Source of the DNA: Allobosea sp. Leaf344
Lineage (GTDB): Bacteria > Pseudomonadota > Alphaproteobacteria > Rhizobiales > Beijerinckiaceae
Reading direction: 5' to 3'
Assembly (NCBI RefSeq): GCF_001426225.1
Contig: NZ_LMRT01000016.1
Span: forward strand, 331,352 to 395,351
Length of the DNA stretch: 64,000 nucleotides
In this document: positions 45,660 through 54,985 of the stretch, piece by piece
Numbering within the stretch: the stretch's first letter is position 1
How the letters are laid out: each line of letters begins with the position of its first letter
Position numbers and translations under genes: made by a program
Notes under the pieces: model-generated
Seen by the model: only the letters and a program-made list of their open reading frames with translations
Databases searched by the model: none
Told to the model about the DNA's origin: nothing

Positions 45660-45698
45660 GAACAACCGGCCAGCGGGCCGTTGTTCTTTTTACAGAAC
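45660..45698. promoter_or_regulatory. Hairpin and GTTC-N8-GAAC box before sbp
   Basis: Two overlapping structures 19-57 bases before the sbp start. First, GAACAACCGGCC (45660-45671) can pair with GGCCGTTGTTC (45676-45686) with a single bulge. Second, GTTC-N8-GAAC (45683-45698 region, arms GTTCT and AGAAC) matches the core seen before the DUF2849-cysI operon. They could form a leader hairpin limiting access to the ribosome site and/or an operator for a shared sulfur regulator. Confidence 0.5.
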
Positions 45699-45845
45699 GA
45701 AGCGTATGCTTTGACGAGGCAGCCTACAAGCATTTGCGGCAGCACTGTGTTTCAAACTTGGCCCGCCGGAGAGAACGGCCTCCTGCGCCGCACGGTGGTT
45801 TCAGGATAGCGATCTTCTCGTCCTTCGGTCACGGCCGCGAGACTA

Positions 45846-47504
45846 TCAGATGCCGTCTCCGAGAACATTTTCCGAAGCGAGCCGGTTCCGGTGGTCGCGG
45901 CGAAGCCAGATCCGCTGCGCCAGGATCGATGCGGCGGATAGGATGAGCGGTCGGAACACCCAGTCGACGGCTGCGACAAGCAGGGCCGTGCCGAGGCTCT
46001 CCGTTGCGCCATAGACGCACACGCCCAGTACAGCGCCTGTGATCCCGTGGCCTGCAATGGTGCCCGCGGTCTTCGTCCGCGCCAGCGAACCGGCGGGTCC
46101 AACAAAGTGCTGCAGTGCAGATCGGAAGGCGGCGAGGCGTCCGGTGCGCCCAGGGCTGGCCACGGCCGACGGGGCTGCCGTGGCAGCCTCGACAAAGCCG
46201 AACGCCACCGTCTCGTGGCTGATCATGTCGACTAGGATGAATCCGCCGAGCTGCGTGCTGGCTGCGAACGGGAGAACGGCGATCGGCCGGTCGAGAGCGA
46301 TCGTGACCTTCCCGATATCGTTCATGGCCAGCGTCGCTGCCGACACCGGTGCCAGCGATGCCACGTCGATGCTGAAGTGCAGTGTCGAAACGGTCGCATG
46401 GGCATGAGCGCTGGCAAGCTTCAGCGCGTAGCGCTGGCCTTGAGCAAGGGGAACCTCGCTGGTCCAGAGCAGCCGGGCTTCGAGGCTTTGCTGCACCGGC
46501 GGACGCCGCGCCGCATCGACGATGACGTCGCCGCGTGAAATGTCGATCTCGTTCGTCAGCGTCACGGTCAGGGCCTGACCTGCCGAGGCGTTCCCCACCT
46601 CCCCGGCGGGGGCAAGGATGCGCGCGATATGGCTCGTCCGACCCGACGGCAGGATGGCGACGGCATCGCCCGGCTTCAGCTGCCCTTGCGCCAGATTGCC
46701 GCTATAGCCGCGGAAGCCGGAATCAGGCCGGTTGACCCATTGTACCGGCAGGACCGCACCCTGATGATCTTGCTCAGGGTTCTCCCATGACACGGTTTCG
46801 AGGTGAGCCAGCAAAGGCTCTCCCCGGTACCAGCGCATCGCGGCAGAGCGCGTCGTGACGTTGTCGCCATCGCGTGCCGACACGGGGATGAACGTGATCT
46901 GCGCAAAGCCGAGAGCGGCCGTCGCAGCCCGGTAATCGGCGCAGATCCGCTCGAAGACGGCTTCGTCATAGCCGACCAGATCCATCTTGTTGATGGCGAC
47001 CACGACATGGCGGACGCCGACCAGCGAGACGATAAAGGAGTGTCGCAGTGTCTGCTTCAGCAAGCCCAGCCGCGCATCGACCAGGATGACGGCTAGGTCG
47101 GCGGTCGAAGCACCGGTCGCCATGTTGCGGGTGTACTGCTCATGGCCTGGCGTATCGGCGACGATGAAGGCGCGTTGGGGTGTCGAGAAATAGCGATAGG
47201 CGACGTCGATGGTGATGCCCTGCTCGCGCTCGGCCGTCAGCCCGTCGACCAGCAGAGCGAAATCGATCTTGTCGCCCTGCGTGCCGAACTTTCGCGAATC
47301 CCGCTTGAGCGTACCGAGCTGGTCCTCAAAAACAGCGCCCGTCTCGTAGAGAATGCGGCCAATGAGCGTCGACTTGCCGTCGTCGACGGAGCCGCAGGTG
47401 ATGAAGCGCAGCAGGGAGCGCGTCCGAGGACCGTCGTCATTGGCCGGGCCGTCTCCCAGCACGGGCACGGTCGTGGCGCGCTGCCGGGCACTGGCGACAC
47501 TCAT
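45846..47504 (-). CDS. cysN: Sulfate adenylyltransferase GTPase subunit, C-terminally extended
   Basis: A 552-residue CysN. The GTPase core has GSVDDGKSTLIGRIL near residue 37, DTPGHEQYTRNM near 113 and NKMD near 170, and the family ending GGFILVDMISHETVAFGF occurs near residue 440. About 100 residues then follow: a linker and two hydrophobic stretches (GHGITGAVLGVCVYGA and SLGTALLVAAVDWVFRPLIL) before a basic tail. No APS kinase domain is fused. The extension looks membrane-seeking and faintly like DUF2061. It partners CysD to make APS from sulfate, ATP and GTP. Confidence 0.9.
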   Translation of the reverse strand: MSVASARQRATTVPVLGDGPANDDGPRTRSLLRFITCGSVDDGKSTLIGRILYETGAVFEDQLGTLKRDSRKFGTQGDKIDFALLVDGLTAEREQGITIDVAYRYFSTPQRAFIVADTPGHEQYTRNMATGASTADLAVILVDARLGLLKQTLRHSFIVSLVGVRHVVVAINKMDLVGYDEAVFERICADYRAATAALGFAQITFIPVSARDGDNVTTRSAAMRWYRGEPLLAHLETVSWENPEQDHQGAVLPVQWVNRPDSGFRGYSGNLAQGQLKPGDAVAILPSGRTSHIARILAPAGEVGNASAGQALTVTLTNEIDISRGDVIVDAARRPPVQQSLEARLLWTSEVPLAQGQRYALKLASAHAHATVSTLHFSIDVASLAPVSAATLAMNDIGKVTIALDRPIAVLPFAASTQLGGFILVDMISHETVAFGFVEAATAAPSAVASPGRTGRLAAFRSALQHFVGPAGSLARTKTAGTIAGHGITGAVLGVCVYGATESLGTALLVAAVDWVFRPLILSAASILAQRIWLRRDHRNRLASENVLGDGI

Positions 47505-48406
47505 CAGAAATAGCCTTCCTGCTTCTTCTGCTCCATCGAGCCGGAACCGTCATGGTCGATGACGCGCCCCTGTCGCTCGGAACTCTGCGATGCGCGCATC
47601 TCTGCGATGATGTCGGTCAAGGTGGTGGCGTCGCTCTCGATCGCACCCGTCAGCGGATAGCAACCGAGCGTGCGGAATCGCACCATCCGGGTCTCGACGA
47701 CCTCGCCCGGCTGCAGCGGCAACCGGTCATCGTCGCGCATGATCCAGGCGTCGCCGCGGCGCACGACCGGGCGTGGTGCGGCGAAATAGAGAGGTACGAC
47801 CGGGATGCGTTCGAGCGCGATGTAGTCCCAGACGTCGGCCTCCGTCCAATTGGACAGCGGGAACACGCGAAAACTCTCGCCCGCCTTCTTGGCGGTGTTG
47901 AAGAGCGACCAGGGCTCGGGCCGCTGGTTTTTCGGATCCCAGCGATGGTCTGCGCTGCGCAGCGAGAACACGCGCTCCTTCGCGCGCGTCTTTTCCTCGT
48001 CCCGACGCGCGCCCCCAAAGGCCGCGTCGAAGCCATGCGCGTCGAGCGCCTGCTTCAACCCTTGCGTCTTCATCACATCGGTATGGATGCGCGAACCCGA
48101 CGCGATCGGGTTGATGCCGGCCTTCACGCCATCGTGGTTGATATGGACGATGAGATCGAGCCCGAGCCAAGCCGCGGTCTCGTCGCGGAGGGCGATCATC
48201 TCCCGGAATTTCCAGGTCGTATCGACATGGAGCAGGGGGAAGGGCGGTTTGCCGGGGCTGAACGCCTTCATCGCGAGATGCAGGAGAACGGCGGAGTCCT
48301 TACCGATCGAATAGAGCAGCACCGGGTTCGCGCAGGTCGCGACGACCTCCCGCAGAATGAAGATGGCCTCGGCCTCGAGCTTCTGGAGATGGCTGAGAGC
48401 GATCAC
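47504..48406 (-). CDS. cysD: Sulfate adenylyltransferase small subunit
   Basis: A 300-residue PP-loop ATPase. The PP-loop [15 protein letters not shown] is near residue 31, with [12 protein letters not shown] near 61, [16 protein letters not shown] near 130 and the C-terminal [20 protein letters not shown] 48406 overlaps the cysH stop as GTGA; the frame extends upstream without homology. It overlaps cysN by one base. Confidence 0.94.
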   Translation of the reverse strand: MIALSHLQKLEAEAIFILREVVATCANPVLLYSIGKDSAVLLHLAMKAFSPGKPPFPLLHVDTTWKFREMIALRDETAAWLGLDLIVHINHDGVKAGINPIASGSRIHTDVMKTQGLKQALDAHGFDAAFGGARRDEEKTRAKERVFSLRSADHRWDPKNQRPEPWSLFNTAKKAGESFRVFPLSNWTEADVWDYIALERIPVVPLYFAAPRPVVRRGDAWIMRDDDRLPLQPGEVVETRMVRFRTLGCYPLTGAIESDATTLTDIIAEMRASQSSERQGRVIDHDGSGSMEQKKQEGYF

Positions 48407-49173
48407 GGCCGCAGCTCCGGCTGTGACGCGCGGACGAGGCGGCCATCGGCGCCGACATGCAGCCCGCATTCCTTCGCCGCGTCCTGCTCCCACCACCAGC
48501 GTCCGGCGCGCTCCGGCTCGCCGGGCGCGATCGCCCGCGTGCAGGGCGCGCAGCCGATCGAGACGAAGCCGCGGGCATGGAGCGGGTTCAGCGGCACGCC
48601 GAGTGCCTGCGCTGCTGCCAGCGCCTCCTTACGGCTGACATCGTGCAGCGGGTTGATCTTGGTCAGGCCGCGATCGGGGTCGGGTTCGAACAGCGCGACT
48701 GCGGCGCGAGCATTCGACTGGTCGGCGCGCAGCCCAGTGATCCAGCCCGAAGCGCCAGCCAGCGCCCGATCGAGCGGCACGAGCTTGCGCAGTTGGCAGC
48801 AGCGCTTGCGCCCCTCGGGCGAAGCGCGGAAGCCGTTGATGCCCTGCTCGGCGACCAGTTCCTCGATCGCTTGCGCATCCGGCAGGAAGGCCCGGATGGC
48901 GATCCCGTAGTGCCGCTCGGTCTCGGCCCAGAGATTGTGGACCTCCGGGAAGAGGCGCCCCGTCTCCAGCGTGGCGAAGGCGATCTCCCGCCCCAAGCCC
49001 GCTTCGATGATGAGATGCGTGAGCAACTGATCCTCGAGACCGAAGCTGGTCGTGAAGACCAGCCGCCCGGAGATTTCGGCCCGGGCCCTCGCCAGACGGG
49101 ACAGGACGCGCGGCGCCCCGTTCCCGGGCGCAGCGCCGGGGGCTGGGTGAGACGAGGGGGCCGACTGGGCCAT
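48403..49173 (-). CDS. cysH: Assimilatory APS reductase
   Basis: A 256-residue reductase of the PAPS/APS family. The two cysteine pairs [11 protein letters not shown] near residue 124 and GCAPCTRA near 209 ligate a 4Fe-4S cluster, the mark of enzymes using APS directly. This matches the absence of an APS kinase (cysC) gene here. Also present: [27 protein letters not shown] and the C-terminal KECGLH with the catalytic Cys. First gene of the cysH-cysD-cysN unit. Confidence 0.95.
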   Translation of the reverse strand: MAQSAPSSHPAPGAAPGNGAPRVLSRLARARAEISGRLVFTTSFGLEDQLLTHLIIEAGLGREIAFATLETGRLFPEVHNLWAETERHYGIAIRAFLPDAQAIEELVAEQGINGFRASPEGRKRCCQLRKLVPLDRALAGASGWITGLRADQSNARAAVALFEPDPDRGLTKINPLHDVSRKEALAAAQALGVPLNPLHARGFVSIGCAPCTRAIAPGEPERAGRWWWEQDAAKECGLHVGADGRLVRASQPELRP

Positions 49174-49414
49174 GCGACTGATCCGCCGGTCTGACCGGCG
49201 CCCTGAACTGGCGGGGGATTCGGGAGGCGGTGATATCGGCGCGTCGGCGCGCCGTTTTACTGGAAAAATCGGGCGGTTTTGGCCCTAAACGGTGGTTCTT
49301 GTTATCCCGAATCCCCGCCTGCGGGTCAATGAAGCCGCCTTTCGAACTTGGCTGGCTTTGGGGAACAACTCTCTCCAAGACAAGTCACGGGCAGGCCATC
49401 CCGGTCGATCCGCC

Positions 49415-50683
49415 TCAGGCGAGCCAGCCGAGCCTCCGGCCGAGCCTGAGTGTCACCGTCGTGCCGGCGAGCAGCGCGGCCGCGAAGACCCAGCCCGAGA
49501 CCGCGCCCGCGGAGATGCCCGACAGCAGCGTACCGACCGTGCAGCCGAGCCCGATCACCGTACCCCAGCCCAGCAGCACACCACCTGTAAGGCCACGCAG
49601 CACCTGCCCACCCGTCGGACGCTTCGGCTTGAACTCGCCGGCGCCGAGCGCAGCTGCGAAGGCGGCGGTGACGATGCCGGCGATGAACAGGCCATTCGGG
49701 GTCAACAGAGCGTCGCGGATCACGGTGGCGCAGCCCCGGAAGCTGTCGAGCCCTTCCAGCCGCAAGGGCAGCCAGTCGAGACCAACGGCCAACTGCCGCG
49801 AGCGCGAACCGATCTCGGCCGTGACGCCGAGCGGCGACAGCCTCAGATAGGCGGCCACCCCGATCAGCCCGACGAAGAGCCCACCGATCCAGGCTGGCCA
49901 GCGCCGGATGAAGACATCGACGAAGGGATCCTGCGTCACGGCCGGGGAGGCGGGCGGCATCCGCCCCGTCCTGAGCAGCAGCCAGGCCAGTCCGGCGAGG
50001 ATGGCGAGGCTCGCCAGCAGGCTCCCGCCATAACCGAGCTGGCGCGGCAGCCAGAGCACGGGCGAGCCGGCGATCGTCGAGAGATAGAGGTCGTTCCAGC
50101 TGAGGAAGCCGAGGATGAAGCCTCCCACAGCGCCGATCAGGGCGAAAGGCGAGGTCGATGACCCCTCGCCGAGCCGGTAGAGATGGGCGCTGATGCAAGA
50201 GCCGGAGATTGCCATGCCGGCGCCGAAGGCGAGACCGGCCAGAACGAGCGCAACGCTCACCGGGCCGATATGGGCGGTCGGCGGAAGGCGCGTGCCGCTT
50301 GGGTCGGGAAGCCAGGCGCCGAAGACGAGCGTGTAGCCCGCGATGCCGACGGCGAGGGCTGTTAGGATGCCGAGCAGACCGCGCGGGTCGCGCCGGTCCA
50401 GCCAGTCTCGCCAGATGCAGAAGAAGCAGAAGCGCGAGCGCTGAAGCACACATCCGAAGGCCGCACCGAGGATCAGCGAAAGCTGGAGCTGTGTCGCGGG
50501 CCCGCCTTGGACGCCGACAAGATGGATGGCGGCGGCAAGTCCGAGCGCCACAGCCACGGCCAGGACAATGCGCAAGAGCGGCAGCGGAGAAGACGCAGCC
50601 CCCGCGTCGGATGAAGCCGATGCGGCGGCTGCCTCGCGCGCCCGATGATAGTCGAGCGCGCCAGTGTCGTCGGAAATGCTCAT
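49415..50683 (-). CDS. YeeE/YedE-family sulfur transporter
   Basis: A 422-residue membrane protein with about ten helices, related to the TsuA/YeeE thiosulfate channel. The cysteines that mark the family occur in LQRSRFCFFCIWRD near residue 82, SGSCISAHLYRLGEGS near 163, FRGCATVI near 306 and GLGCTVGTLLSG near 370. It probably moves thiosulfate or another sulfane-sulfur ion inward. ATG 50683 has AGGA upstream. It lies 19 bases after the exported rhodanese gene, so it is likely one operon. Confidence 0.88.
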   Translation of the reverse strand: MSISDDTGALDYHRAREAAAASASSDAGAASSPLPLLRIVLAVAVALGLAAAIHLVGVQGGPATQLQLSLILGAAFGCVLQRSRFCFFCIWRDWLDRRDPRGLLGILTALAVGIAGYTLVFGAWLPDPSGTRLPPTAHIGPVSVALVLAGLAFGAGMAISGSCISAHLYRLGEGSSTSPFALIGAVGGFILGFLSWNDLYLSTIAGSPVLWLPRQLGYGGSLLASLAILAGLAWLLLRTGRMPPASPAVTQDPFVDVFIRRWPAWIGGLFVGLIGVAAYLRLSPLGVTAEIGSRSRQLAVGLDWLPLRLEGLDSFRGCATVIRDALLTPNGLFIAGIVTAAFAAALGAGEFKPKRPTGGQVLRGLTGGVLLGWGTVIGLGCTVGTLLSGISAGAVSGWVFAAALLAGTTVTLRLGRRLGWLA

Positions 50684-50702
50684 GATCCTGTCAGGGGTCG
50701 AC

Positions 50703-51635
50703 TTACTTGCCGCCCCAGACCGTGCCGGCCGGGTTGTTGATCGGCAGGCCGACCACGTTGCCGTATTCGGTCCAGGAGCCGTCATAGTTGGCGACCTGGT
50801 AGCCCAGCACGCGCGACAGGATGAACCAGGTGTGGCTCGAGCGCTCGCCGATGCGGCAGGTGGTGATGACCGGCTTCGACCCGTCGATGCCGACCTCGGC
50901 ATAGAGCTTCTTGAGCTCCTGGGGCGACTTGAGCGTGCCGTCGGCCTGGTTGACCGCGCGGGCCCACGGGACGTTGACCGAGCCGGGGATGTGGCCGGCG
51001 CGCAGAGCGAGCTCCTGGAAGCCGGCCGGCGCGATGATCTTGCCGGAGAACTCGTCGGGCGAACGGATGTCGAGGATGCGAGCGTCGGTCTTCTTCTCGA
51101 CGACGCTCACCACGTCGAGCAGGCGGGCGCGCAGCTTGCGGTTGGGCTCGGCGACCGTGAAGGCCGAGGCTTTAGGCGCGATCGGGCTGGTCGAGACCGG
51201 GCGCTTCTCCAGCTCCCACTTCTTGCGGCCGCCATCGAGCAGCTTCACGTTGTCGCGCAGGCCGTAGATGTCGAACACCCACGCGCCCCAGGCGGCGAAC
51301 CAGTTGTTGCTGTCGCCGTAGAGGACAACGGTGACGTCCTTGTCGACACCCAGCTTGCGGGCCAGCGCCTGGAACTTCTCCGGCTTGGCGATGTCGCGCT
51401 CGACCGTGTCGACGAGGTCGGTATGCCAGACGATGTTCTGTGCGCCGGGGATATGGCCGCGCTCGAACAGGCCGGGTTCGACGCTGACCTCGACGATGCG
51501 GACCTTGGGGTTGTCGAGGTTCTTCTCGAGCCAGTCGGTGGTCACCAGCGCATCCGACTGGGCGAAGGCGGTCGTGGCGAAGACGGTGGTCGCGACCGCC
51601 ACAAGAGTTTCGCGAAGACGAGCGAGGGCTGACAT
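50703..51635 (-). CDS. Exported tandem-rhodanese sulfurtransferase
   Basis: A 310-residue two-domain rhodanese with a signal peptide (residues 1-26, ending FAQ). The first domain lacks a catalytic Cys at the usual place; the second carries TTCRIGERSSHTWF near residue 243, the CRxGxR loop typical of thiosulfate or mercaptopyruvate sulfurtransferases. Its periplasmic site and coupling with the YeeE-type transporter suggest sulfur transfer at the membrane. ATG 51635 with GGAG nine bases before it is preferred; ATG 51650 is an alternative. Confidence 0.88.
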   Translation of the reverse strand: MSALARLRETLVAVATTVFATTAFAQSDALVTTDWLEKNLDNPKVRIVEVSVEPGLFERGHIPGAQNIVWHTDLVDTVERDIAKPEKFQALARKLGVDKDVTVVLYGDSNNWFAAWGAWVFDIYGLRDNVKLLDGGRKKWELEKRPVSTSPIAPKASAFTVAEPNRKLRARLLDVVSVVEKKTDARILDIRSPDEFSGKIIAPAGFQELALRAGHIPGSVNVPWARAVNQADGTLKSPQELKKLYAEVGIDGSKPVITTCRIGERSSHTWFILSRVLGYQVANYDGSWTEYGNVVGLPINNPAGTVWGGK

Positions 51636-51877
51636 TGCATCGGGCTCCATGTTGTCGAGCGTGCAAAGAATTAGCTCGAACGGGCGTAAAGGGAGGGCGA
51701 TGATTTGCGGATTATGCCAAAGAAGAAAGCCGTATGAGTTTTTTTTGTTGGCGCGGTCGGTGAAAGATTGTCCCGTCGCGTTGAGACTGGAGGGACAAGT
51801 TTTCTTTTGGGGCACCGGCGGCTATCCTGCTCGGCCGCATGTGACACAATCGGGTAGGGCCTCCGCGCCGTGCCGGC

Positions 51878-52528
51878 TCAATGGGCGGGCAGATGCGAGC
51901 GGATGATGGTCACCATCCGTTCCGCCGGTGTATTGGGCGGGAAGAAGCCGAGATATCGCCCCCGTGTGTCGAGCAGATAGACATAGGCGCTGTGGTCTAC
52001 CGTGTACGTGTCAGGACCGGTCTCGACCTTTCGATAATAGACCTTGTAGGCTTCCGCGGCCTGTCCGATCGCTGCGCCGCTGCCGGTGAGTCCGATCAGC
52101 CGCGGATGGAAGAGCGACAGATACTCCGCAAGGTGAGCCGGCGTATCGCGCTCCGGATAGAGCGTGATGAAGAGAGGCTGGATAATCTCCCCATCTGGGC
52201 CAAGCTGGTCCAGCGCCCGGCCGATCTCGACCAGATCGGTGGGGCAGATGTCCGGGCAGTAGGTGAAGCCAAAATAGACCAGCAGGAACTTTCCCCGGAA
52301 ATCCTCCTCGGTCCGCGGCTTTCCACCATGATCGGTCAGCGAGAATGGCCCGCCGACCGGCTCGCGGTTCCACATCAGCACGTCCATCAGCTCTGCTGCC
52401 GATCTCCGCGCTGGTTCCTGCGCCCGCAGCAGGCCGGAGCCGACCACGGCAAACAGCAGCGCGAAGGCCAGTGCGAGCGCCAGATGCCAGCGTGTGGCCG
52501 ACGGTGAAGGGCGGCTGCGCGTGCGCAT
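51878..52528 (-). CDS. SCO-family copper/redox protein
   Basis: A 216-residue SCO1/SenC protein with one N-terminal anchor (residues 15-37) and a thioredoxin-like domain. The copper/redox motif FTYCPDICP near residue 97 and the distal His in VDHSAYVYL are both present, as in copper chaperones for cytochrome oxidase. No oxidase genes are nearby; a thiol-redox role in periplasmic sulfur chemistry is possible. It starts one base after the upstream MBL gene ends. Confidence 0.9.
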   Translation of the reverse strand: MRTRSRPSPSATRWHLALALAFALLFAVVGSGLLRAQEPARRSAAELMDVLMWNREPVGGPFSLTDHGGKPRTEEDFRGKFLLVYFGFTYCPDICPTDLVEIGRALDQLGPDGEIIQPLFITLYPERDTPAHLAEYLSLFHPRLIGLTGSGAAIGQAAEAYKVYYRKVETGPDTYTVDHSAYVYLLDTRGRYLGFFPPNTPAERMVTIIRSHLPAH

Positions 52529-52529
52529 C

Positions 52530-53648
52530 TCAGGCCGAGAAAACAAGGCGGCTGCCGGTGGTGGGGACGATGATGTTCTCAGGCAGTTGGGCCTGGGCTT
52601 CCAGAGCAAAATTCAGCCCGCTGCAATGCATCGGGATGACGACGTCCGGCTTGAGCTTGCCGATCTCGGCGACGATCTGCTGGAGATAGTCTTTCGGGGC
52701 CGGCCCGAGATGGAAACCGCCGACGATGGCGTGCACCTTTTCGACACCCGACACCTCCTGCGCCTGCCGCACCGAATTGACGATGCCGACATGGCCGCAG
52801 GAACTGATGACGACGAGCCCCTTGCCGCGGATGTTGAAGCAGGTGGCGTGCTCGTGGACGTGCTCGTCCGGGATCGGCTTGCCGTCGAGCTCTGCCGGGC
52901 TGTAGTGGCTGGCGTCGCAGCCCAGCCCGTCCTTGATGCCACGTTCCACGAAGGTATTGGGCAGGATCCGTTCGACCGAGCGGCGCTTGATGTGTCCGGT
53001 CGTAAACGCATGATCGGCGACGATGGTCGGCGTTTCGCAGAGCACGGTCGTGACCTTCTGCGCCACTAGGTCACGCCGATCGAGTTGGCCGAAATCGGTG
53101 AACTGGCCCTGGACGGCGGCGGGGCTGACGCGATGGCAGAAATTGTCTTCGCCTCCGGCGTAGAGTTTCAGGTCCGGCGCGAGCGTTTGACGATATTTGG
53201 AGAGGAAGCCGTTCAGCCCGCCATAATGGTCATGGTGGCCGTGGCTGACGATCAGCGCATCGACCTTGCTGGGGTCGACCTTCAGGATCCCGATGTTGTT
53301 GAGCAGCGCGTCGGGGCTGTAGCCGAAGTCGAGTAGGATGGTGCGCGCGTCCGTACCCTGCTGCGTTTCCAGTAATAGCGAGAGACCCCACTGATTGTGC
53401 AGCACCTGCCGGTAGTCGGCACCCCGGCCCGAACCCGGCGGGACGTGCTGGACTCCCTGGACGGTTGTCGGCTTGAGGAACTGGTCATGAGCCGAGTCGA
53501 TCAGGACACGCAACAACAGCCGGTCGATGGTCGGGACGGTGATCGGCGCCGCACTTGCGATCTCCACGCAAGCGAAAACGCCTGTCGCACTCGCGGCTAA
53601 TGCGGCGGAGCCTTTCAGAAAAGTGCGGCGTTGGATTGCGTCGGCCAT
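52530..53648 (-). CDS. Exported (Tat) MBL-fold hydrolase
   Basis: A 372-residue metallo-beta-lactamase fold protein with a twin-arginine signal ([17 protein letters not shown], Ala-rich tail to about residue 35). Metal motif SHGHHDHYGG near residue 135, SSCGHVGIVN near 283 and HCSGLN near 346 fit the branch annotated as dihydropterin-ribofuranosyl-aminobenzene phosphate synthase-like, whose bacterial members have no assigned function. Coupled with the SCO gene. Start at ATG 53648 gives the Tat signal; the frame upstream is not homologous. Confidence 0.85.
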   Translation of the reverse strand: MADAIQRRTFLKGSAALAASATGVFACVEIASAAPITVPTIDRLLLRVLIDSAHDQFLKPTTVQGVQHVPPGSGRGADYRQVLHNQWGLSLLLETQQGTDARTILLDFGYSPDALLNNIGILKVDPSKVDALIVSHGHHDHYGGLNGFLSKYRQTLAPDLKLYAGGEDNFCHRVSPAAVQGQFTDFGQLDRRDLVAQKVTTVLCETPTIVADHAFTTGHIKRRSVERILPNTFVERGIKDGLGCDASHYSPAELDGKPIPDEHVHEHATCFNIRGKGLVVISSCGHVGIVNSVRQAQEVSGVEKVHAIVGGFHLGPAPKDYLQQIVAEIGKLKPDVVIPMHCSGLNFALEAQAQLPENIIVPTTGSRLVFSA

Positions 53649-54108
53649 AGTCGATTGTCCCCATCTGTCACAAGCAGCGATGCTAACCCGGCGTGGCGAG
53701 GGATGTTTTCCGTATTCTACAAAGACTTTGGCAGGCTCCTCTAATCTCTCACGCATGAAGGGATGGAACCTGTCGCCGCAGGAAGCGCTAGGACGCTAAG
53801 GTGAGCGCCACGGGGCCACCCCATTTGAAGTGCCGGCATGCCCGAAGATGCTTATGCCGTTCAAAGCTAGGGAGCGCGCCGACGGCCATCGCGGGACGAT
53901 CCTGCTGATCGGCAGGTACTGGACTGCCTCGACGAGCAGTTTCAGAGCCACCGCGGACCTTGTCGCTGGAGGTCTGGTTTGGGGCGGGGCTTCGAGGTCA
54001 GCTAATGGCGCATCTCGTCGTGGCGAATGGCTTGCTGTTGGTCCGTTCCAAAAAATGATCATGCTTGCCGCACTTGGCAGCTCCATCCGGGTGATTTCAA
54101 CTCGGCTA
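53649..54108. other. Intergenic interval between sulfur and sugar-acid clusters
   Basis: About 460 bases. It should hold the promoter for the MBL-SCO pair and the 3' end of the sugar-acid operon. Open frames crossing it belong to the antisense of the epimerase gene. No terminator with T-run, tRNA or recognisable insertion sequence end was found. Confidence 0.5.
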
Positions 54109-54930
54109 TCACCGGCCCGGGCCATTGAGATTCCAACCCCTCTTCTGCAGCTCCGAGATCGCCGTGTTGATCGACTCCAAGGGCTCATTCTGGCGAATGA
54201 TTTCGAGGACGACATTCTCGATCGTGCAGGTCGCTTCGACCGCTTGTCCCAACGCTTCGAAATCGATGACCCCGGTCCCGATCGGATCATGACCCCATTC
54301 ATCGAGGCCCGTATCGGAGACATGCACCAGTCCGATGGCCGGAGCCCCCGACAGCAGGCAGGCGACGGGATCCTCCTTGATGTAAGCCGCGTTCGCGACA
54401 TCGTAGACGATCTTCAGTCTCTCGCTGTCGTAATGATCTACGACGACGAGCATCTCCTCGAATGTCGGTCGGAAGCAATACGGCGTATTCTCGAGCAGAA
54501 GTCGCACACCCGCCTGTTCCGCCCGCGGCAATAGGATGTCCAGGCTCTCATACAGCCAGCCGAACGTCTTCTGCAGCGACGGCGAAATCATCGGGCGCCG
54601 TGTGCCCGGCGAGATCACCACGTCGGCGGCGCCCCAATCAAAGGCGAGGTCGATCACAGCCTCGATGTGATCGGTGCTCTTGCGCCTCATATTGGCCGCC
54701 GGGCTCGCCAGATTGATATCGTATCCGCCCGCGTTCAGCGACATGACGCTTGCGCCGCAGTTCTGCAGACGCCGCTTCGCCGCCGCACGGTCGGACGGAC
54801 TCATCTCGTCGGGCCAGCAATGCGGCGCGCTGACGGGCACCTCGAACACGCTGTAACCGTGGCCACTGAGCTCTACGATGGCGTCGATAGCGGTCGCCGA
54901 CCACAGGTAGGAGAATGTGTTGATGATCAT
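54109..54930 (-). CDS. Sugar phosphate isomerase/epimerase-type TIM barrel
   Basis: A 273-residue xylose isomerase-like TIM barrel. Metal and catalytic segments include SLNAGGYDINL near residue 64, LLLENTPYCFRPT near 146, YDVANAAYIKEDP near 177, LVHVSDTGLDEWGHDPIGTG near 200-219 and a late Glu in VVLEIIRQNEP. It probably epimerises or isomerises a keto sugar in the pathway encoded upstream; D-psicose/tagatose epimerase-like activity is possible. It is the last gene in the minus-strand set. Confidence 0.85.
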   Translation of the reverse strand: MIINTFSYLWSATAIDAIVELSGHGYSVFEVPVSAPHCWPDEMSPSDRAAAKRRLQNCGASVMSLNAGGYDINLASPAANMRRKSTDHIEAVIDLAFDWGAADVVISPGTRRPMISPSLQKTFGWLYESLDILLPRAEQAGVRLLLENTPYCFRPTFEEMLVVVDHYDSERLKIVYDVANAAYIKEDPVACLLSGAPAIGLVHVSDTGLDEWGHDPIGTGVIDFEALGQAVEATCTIENVVLEIIRQNEPLESINTAISELQKRGWNLNGPGR

Positions 54931-54985
54931 CGCTAGGGTCCTCTTTCGGCGCCGCCTCTAGGCACCCGCCGACGTGGCGTCGGCT

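Noticed and set aside
53796..54401. A 201-residue minus-strand frame crossing the intergenic interval
   Set aside because: Overlaps the epimerase gene in another frame on the same strand; the part in the interval shows no family similarity.
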